Below, piece by piece: positions 60,417-64,000 of a DNA stretch of 64,000 nt; within the stretch, counting starts at the first letter, position 1; each line of letters opens with the position of its first letter. The stretch lies in NCBI RefSeq assembly GCF_048564905.1, contig NC_133005.1, positions 17,663,501-17,727,500 of the forward strand, read 5' to 3'. A program made the position numbers and the translations under genes. The stretch comes from Vicugna pacos. Lineage: Eukaryota; Chordata; Mammalia; Artiodactyla; Camelidae. Below the pieces are notes generated by a model. The model was not told the origin of the DNA. It searched no databases and saw only the letters and a program-made list of their open reading frames with translations.

Positions 60417-60429
60417 AGTGCTTATCTCT
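60417..60429 (+). repeat. Right target-site duplication of SINE pair
   Basis: AGTGCTTATCTCT, a perfect copy of 60073-60085. L1 3' UTR sequence resumes directly after it. Confidence 0.9.
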
Positions 60430-60544
60430 ATTGGAGGTGGGAAGAGTGTCAGGGATGGGATTTGGAGAGCCCACAGGGAGTTTCTAGGGTTCTGGTGACA
60501 CCCTTTGTTATCACAGACTCACTCTTCAGAGAGCAGAGTGACAA

Positions 60545-61200
60545 TATCTACTAAAACTGACAAAGCACACACCTTATAAGAATGAATATTGCAAAAAGAA
60601 CCCCACACATACATAATAACGTACATCTAAGGTTATTCACTGCAGCACTACTTGTAATAGTAAAATACGAGAAGCATTCTAAATCCAGTCATAAGGGATT
60701 GATTGAATAAGTGATGGTTCATTCATGCAATATGTGGAATACAATGGAGCTATACAAAAGACTGCTGAAGCTTTTTATGAATTGAAACATGAAGATCTCA
60801 AAGACATTAAGCTAAAGGTTAAATGTAAAACATTGTCTATACTATGTCAACATTTGTATAAAAACAGGATGGAGAATATATATTTATGTATGTATGTAAG
60901 TTCAAAATAATTTATTTTAAAGTGTGTGCAAAATTCAGGTCATTGAGGGGAAATAAACAGGGTGGGTGGGAGACACAGATAAGAGAGGGCTTTCCACAGT
61001 GTATCATTTCATACAATTTTTGTGTTGGGCTACTTGAAAATATTATTTCTAGGGAAGGGAACAGGATAACTGGAGAATGGGGGGGTGAGGGAGACTCCCA
61101 CCCTTTGTAGCATTCATTATTTATTTGTTCCTTTTGAATTTTGTGACTGAAATACAATGCTTACATGAACTATTGATGAAGTAAACAAAATAACATTAAA
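60545..61200 (+). mobile_element. Second old L1/HAL1 3' end
   Basis: TTCACTGCAGCACTACTTGT, AATAGTAAAATACGAGAAGC, TGGAATACAATGGAGCTATA, GAAGATCTCAAAGACATTAA, and the UTR-like GGGGAAATAAACAGGGTGGG, TTTTGAATTTTGTGACTG. Its ORF2 end repeats the region already passed at 59700-59800, so this is a separate insertion from a different L1 lineage. The frames at 60725-61157 belong to it. Confidence 0.75.
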
Positions 61201-62019
61201 ACCATCAAAAAACAAAAACAACCAGTTCTCAGGCACCAGGACTCTGTCAAGAGACTGAACCAAAAATCTGTCAATGACCAGTCAAATATCATAGGCATGG
61301 CCCTTCCTTAAAAGATAGAACTTTTCCTTATCTATAAAGACATAGCACAAGAAGTAGCACAAGAAGTTGAAGACCCCTAGAACGTTCCTTGGGCGTCTGA
61401 GGGAAGTTGCAGGGGGAAATATCGCTGATCATTGTTGTCTCTTGGAGGAGGAGTTGTAAAATATATTCAAAATACCATGAGAGAAAATTTAAACTATCTT
61501 TTTTTCTCATAGACATATTAAACTGCTCATAATGCCATGAACACAGGGGCATGCCTGCACATATTTTAATCTTCTGGAAAATGATAAATGGATACATAAT
61601 TAAATACAATCATGAAGTTACTACAGAGTTTCATAAATTTCTTGATGAGGACATAATTTAAAATTTATCATCAACACTTCTTAAAATAGAACAGGAACAA
61701 ATAGGTAAAAAAAAATTCAGTAAAATGTAAAAGCATCAAGGGTGTGAGTTTGAGATATAATAAATGTCTGATGTTGAAGGGACTGGACACGCCGAGCATC
61801 CACGCATCCCCAGTGAGAAACCATTAGGAAGGAGGCTCTTGCGTAGAGGGGTCTTTTTACTGTCAAACCACCACAACTTCAGCATCTTCTCCTCAAGCTT
61901 TCTCATCTCATATGTTGTGCTCTTTTAAAGTTATATACGAAATACGCTTCCAGTTTCTCTGGGAATTGTCACAGTTTTTTAAACCTCTTTTTTCTCATTA
62001 AGGAGACTGAGAATTGGAT
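61201..62019. other. Unassigned DNA
   Basis: No named repeat or gene. It contains an exact 12-bp tandem duplication (TAGCACAAGAAG twice) at 61343-61366. Confidence 0.5.
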
Positions 62020-62105
62020 ATAGAGGATCTGATCTTGGCTGTATGTGTCCTTGAGCAAGACACGTAACCTCTCTGGGCTTTAGTGTCATTTTCTATAAAT
62101 GTCCC
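62020..62105 (+). mobile_element. MIR SINE fragment
   Basis: GTCCTTGAGCAAGACACGTA, ACCTCTCTGGGCTTTAGTGT and CATTTTCTATAAATG match the sense MIR core. Confidence 0.8.
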
Positions 62106-62429
62106 TTCTGTGTCTATCATTCGATAATGCCAAAGTGACTGCCAGGAGGCTCTGGCATTCCTGCAGCCCTCATGAATAACTCCTTTCTACACTGACACAA
62201 ATTATAGCAGCATTTCTTTGAATCTTCTCCTGTAGGATGTTATCAGCTACAGTGGTTGAATACACAGGACTTTATCTTCATAAGAAGTATGGAAGTATAT
62301 GAGTCCTGGCATTGGTTCACCAGCTCAACAATTTTAGGACTGATATCTTTACAGTTCTACTGGGTAGATCCTCCAGGTGACAAGAAGGCTGCTGCAGATC
62401 CTGCCAAATAAGATAAAAGACTATTTCCA

Positions 62430-63120
62430 TCATCAGGCAACTCCCCACCTTCCAACTAGAGGCAACCACTGTTCTAATATCTATGCTATAGAGTAATTTT
62501 GCCTTTTCTGGACCTCAAATAAATGGAATCACACAGTATGTAATCTTTTGATTCTGGTTTCTTTGATTTTTTTTTTGAGATACATTCATGTCATAGCAAT
62601 TGCTGAGTAGTACTGCATTGTATGAATATACCACCATTTCTTTATCCATTCTCCTATGGATGGACTTTTGGATTGTTTCCAGTTTGGGGCTTTTATGAAT
62701 AAGGCTGCTATGAACATTCATGTACAAGCCTTTGTGTGAACCCCTATGTCTTCATTTGCATTAGGTAAAAATCCAGAAATGGAATTGCTGGGACATAGGA
62801 TCAATGCATGTTTAGCTCTCCTCTAAAATGGCTACACCATTTTGCATAGTTATTTTTAATGACTGAATAATTCTGGAATGAATGCATCACCGATTGTGTA
62901 ATTTTTTCCCAGATTATTGGACATTTAATTTATATTGTTTTCAATATTGTCTTTTTAAAAGAAATAGAAAATCTTATAATTAATACCTTCCTACAAATAA
63001 TTTTTATCTATTGCTGGAATATTTCTTCTATTGAAATATTTACTTGAGACAATAGGGGCAGAGTATTATCATGATTTCTTACTTTCCCAAAAGGCTACAG
63101 TAGTTTATACTCCCTCAATA
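62430..63120 (-). mobile_element. Old L1M LINE fragment
   Basis: Antisense L1: AACTAGAGGCAACCACTGTT, TTTTGCCTTTTCTGGACCTC, AAATAAATGGAATCACACAG, TGCTGAGTAGTACTGCATTG, TATGGATGGACTTTTGGATT, AATAAGGCTGCTATGAACAT, GGAATTGCTGGGACATAGGA. Covers the 3' UTR into ORF2. The minus frame at 62515-62727 is a decayed remnant of L1 coding or UTR sequence. Confidence 0.9.
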
Positions 63121-63144
63121 AATTTGAAAAATATTGTTTTTAAA

Positions 63145-63405
63145 AAGCCACTTCTTTTAATTGTATTGAGTTTTAACATGCACAGATCTTAAGCATGCAG
63201 CTCGATGAATTATCACATATGTAAAATTCAGCAGCCTAGATCAAGAAAGAATATTTTCAGCACCTTAGAAACCCCATGCCTCTCCCAGACCATTAAACAC
63301 CTCACAGAGGGACTTGCTATTCTGATACTGAAATGACTCTGCTTGTGTTTAAACTTCATATAAATTAAATCATACCGTTTAATCATACTTATTCTCATAT
63401 GCAAG
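63145..63405 (-). mobile_element. Second L1M 3' end
   Basis: TTTAATTGTATTGAGTTTTA, ACATGCACAGATCTTAAGCA, CTCGATGAATTATCACATAT, TAGATCAAGAAAGAATATTT and TAAACTTCATATAAATTAAA match the antisense L1M 3' terminus. As it starts a new 3' end to the right of 63120, it is a separate copy from the previous one. Confidence 0.75.
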
Positions 63406-63479
63406 GTTTAAAAGTCAAAATAGAGCTTAATTTCTGACATTGATGGGGATGACATGCAACATAATATTTAATAAAAACA

Positions 63480-63700
63480 ATGGTCACCATTTGTTCAGCT
63501 CAGGAATGCACACCAGTTGCTCTCAAGGAATTTACATCCATAATCTCATTTAATCTTTTCAATGAGAAAGATATAATTATACCCATTCTCTAGACAATAA
63601 ACCTGAAGCTAGCAGTGGAAACTAGCTTGCCCAGTCTCACCTGGCTAGTACAGAACTCAGCAAGAATGTATTCCCAGTTGTGCTTGACATTATCCAGCTG
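63480..63700 (-). mobile_element. MIR SINE
   Basis: TTTACATCCATAATCTCATT, TATACCCATTCTCTAGACAA, AACTAGCTTGCCCAGTCTCA and CCTGGCTAGTACAGAACTCA are antisense MIR phrases in order. Confidence 0.75.
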
Positions 63701-64000
63701 TGTGATACCAAAATATCATAGCCCATGCATTAAGGATTACTGAGAGAACAGTCCTTTAGAACTGCAAGTACTCGATCACCAGATAAAAGATCTAAACATG
63801 CCTCAGAGGACGCTGCCACCGCTCGCTACTTTCCTCTACTGTTCAATGAAAGCTCAAGGCAAGCTGCTAGAAATGAAGGTGCAAAAGCCAACCCGATGAC
63901 AGAGCAAATTGCCAGGCACGATTTTATGAATTGACTGTGTTCTCCAGTTGTTATCAGCTTTACCAGAAAACTGAAACAGTCGGTGTATAGTAACACTGTA
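63701..64000. other. Unassigned DNA at right edge
   Basis: No repeat or gene recognised. Confidence 0.5.

Larger units (their letters stand above)
58415..60540 (+). mobile_element. Old L1M LINE, ORF2 to 3' UTR, split by SINE pair
   Basis: Sense L1: CATAGAAATCCACAAGTAAA, then after an AT-rich stretch (about 58540-58650) AGTTGGACCCCTACCTCACA, TTCATGGATCAAAGCAGAAA, AACATTTGGAAAAATGATCA, CAACACTGAAATATTAAAAA, GCATGGATAAATGAACTGCG and TTCAGGATAGTGCTTATCTC. After the SINE pair the UTR resumes with ATTGGAGGTGGGAAGAGTGT and GTTTCTAGGGTTCTGGTGAC. Strongly decayed, but the order of ORF2 and UTR is clear. The minus frame at 59574-59822 is antisense to it. Confidence 0.85.

Overview
The window looks like non-coding nuclear DNA of a camelid (camel, llama or alpaca group). 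The most specific evidence is at 60086-60416. Two SINE units there have a tRNA-like head with recognisable A and B boxes, matching the camelid tRNA-derived (Vic-1 type) SINE family as I remember it. L1 3' ends of the kind seen in even-toed ungulates (29565-30175, 45010-45982), abundant old L2 and MIR, and the absence of any pig, ruminant, rodent or primate SINE agree with this. The assignment rests on recall of repeat families, not on a search.

I find no protein-coding gene, exon, functional RNA gene, CpG island or CRISPR. The longest open frames are under about 160 codons. They lie in L1, L2 or LTR fossils, or in single-copy DNA without any recognisable protein family. The window is best read as intergenic or deep intronic sequence.

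Layout. 1-288 is a pyrimidine microsatellite. 289-3600 is mostly single-copy. 3620-5010 is an old L2 on the minus strand, split by a solo retroviral LTR (4211-4738) with a 5-bp target duplication. 5640-7060 holds old L1 pieces, one split by a MER3-like hAT element. 8600-15290 mixes L2, L1, MIR and MER5A remnants with single-copy DNA. 17040-19965 is dense in fossils: MIR, an LTR-like piece, MER5-like and Tigger-like DNA transposons, a G-rich patch and an MLT1/MST LTR piece. 21560-33080 is the most repeat-rich part, with L2 in both directions, several LTR fossils and an ungulate-type L1. 33080-39690 is nearly free of recognisable repeats apart from one MER5 copy. 39690-49075 has L1, L2, MIR, simple repeats and the best preserved L1 tail (45010-45982). 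49075-58415 is largely single-copy with a few fossils and one speculative regulatory candidate. 58415-64000 holds tandem old L1 copies, the camelid SINE pair, and more L1 and MIR.

Nothing here forms a pathway or a new biological system. The useful signals are historical: nested insertions giving a relative order of events, a SINE dimer inside one target duplication, a four-copy repeat I could not assign, and long repeat-poor stretches that could hide conserved regulatory DNA.
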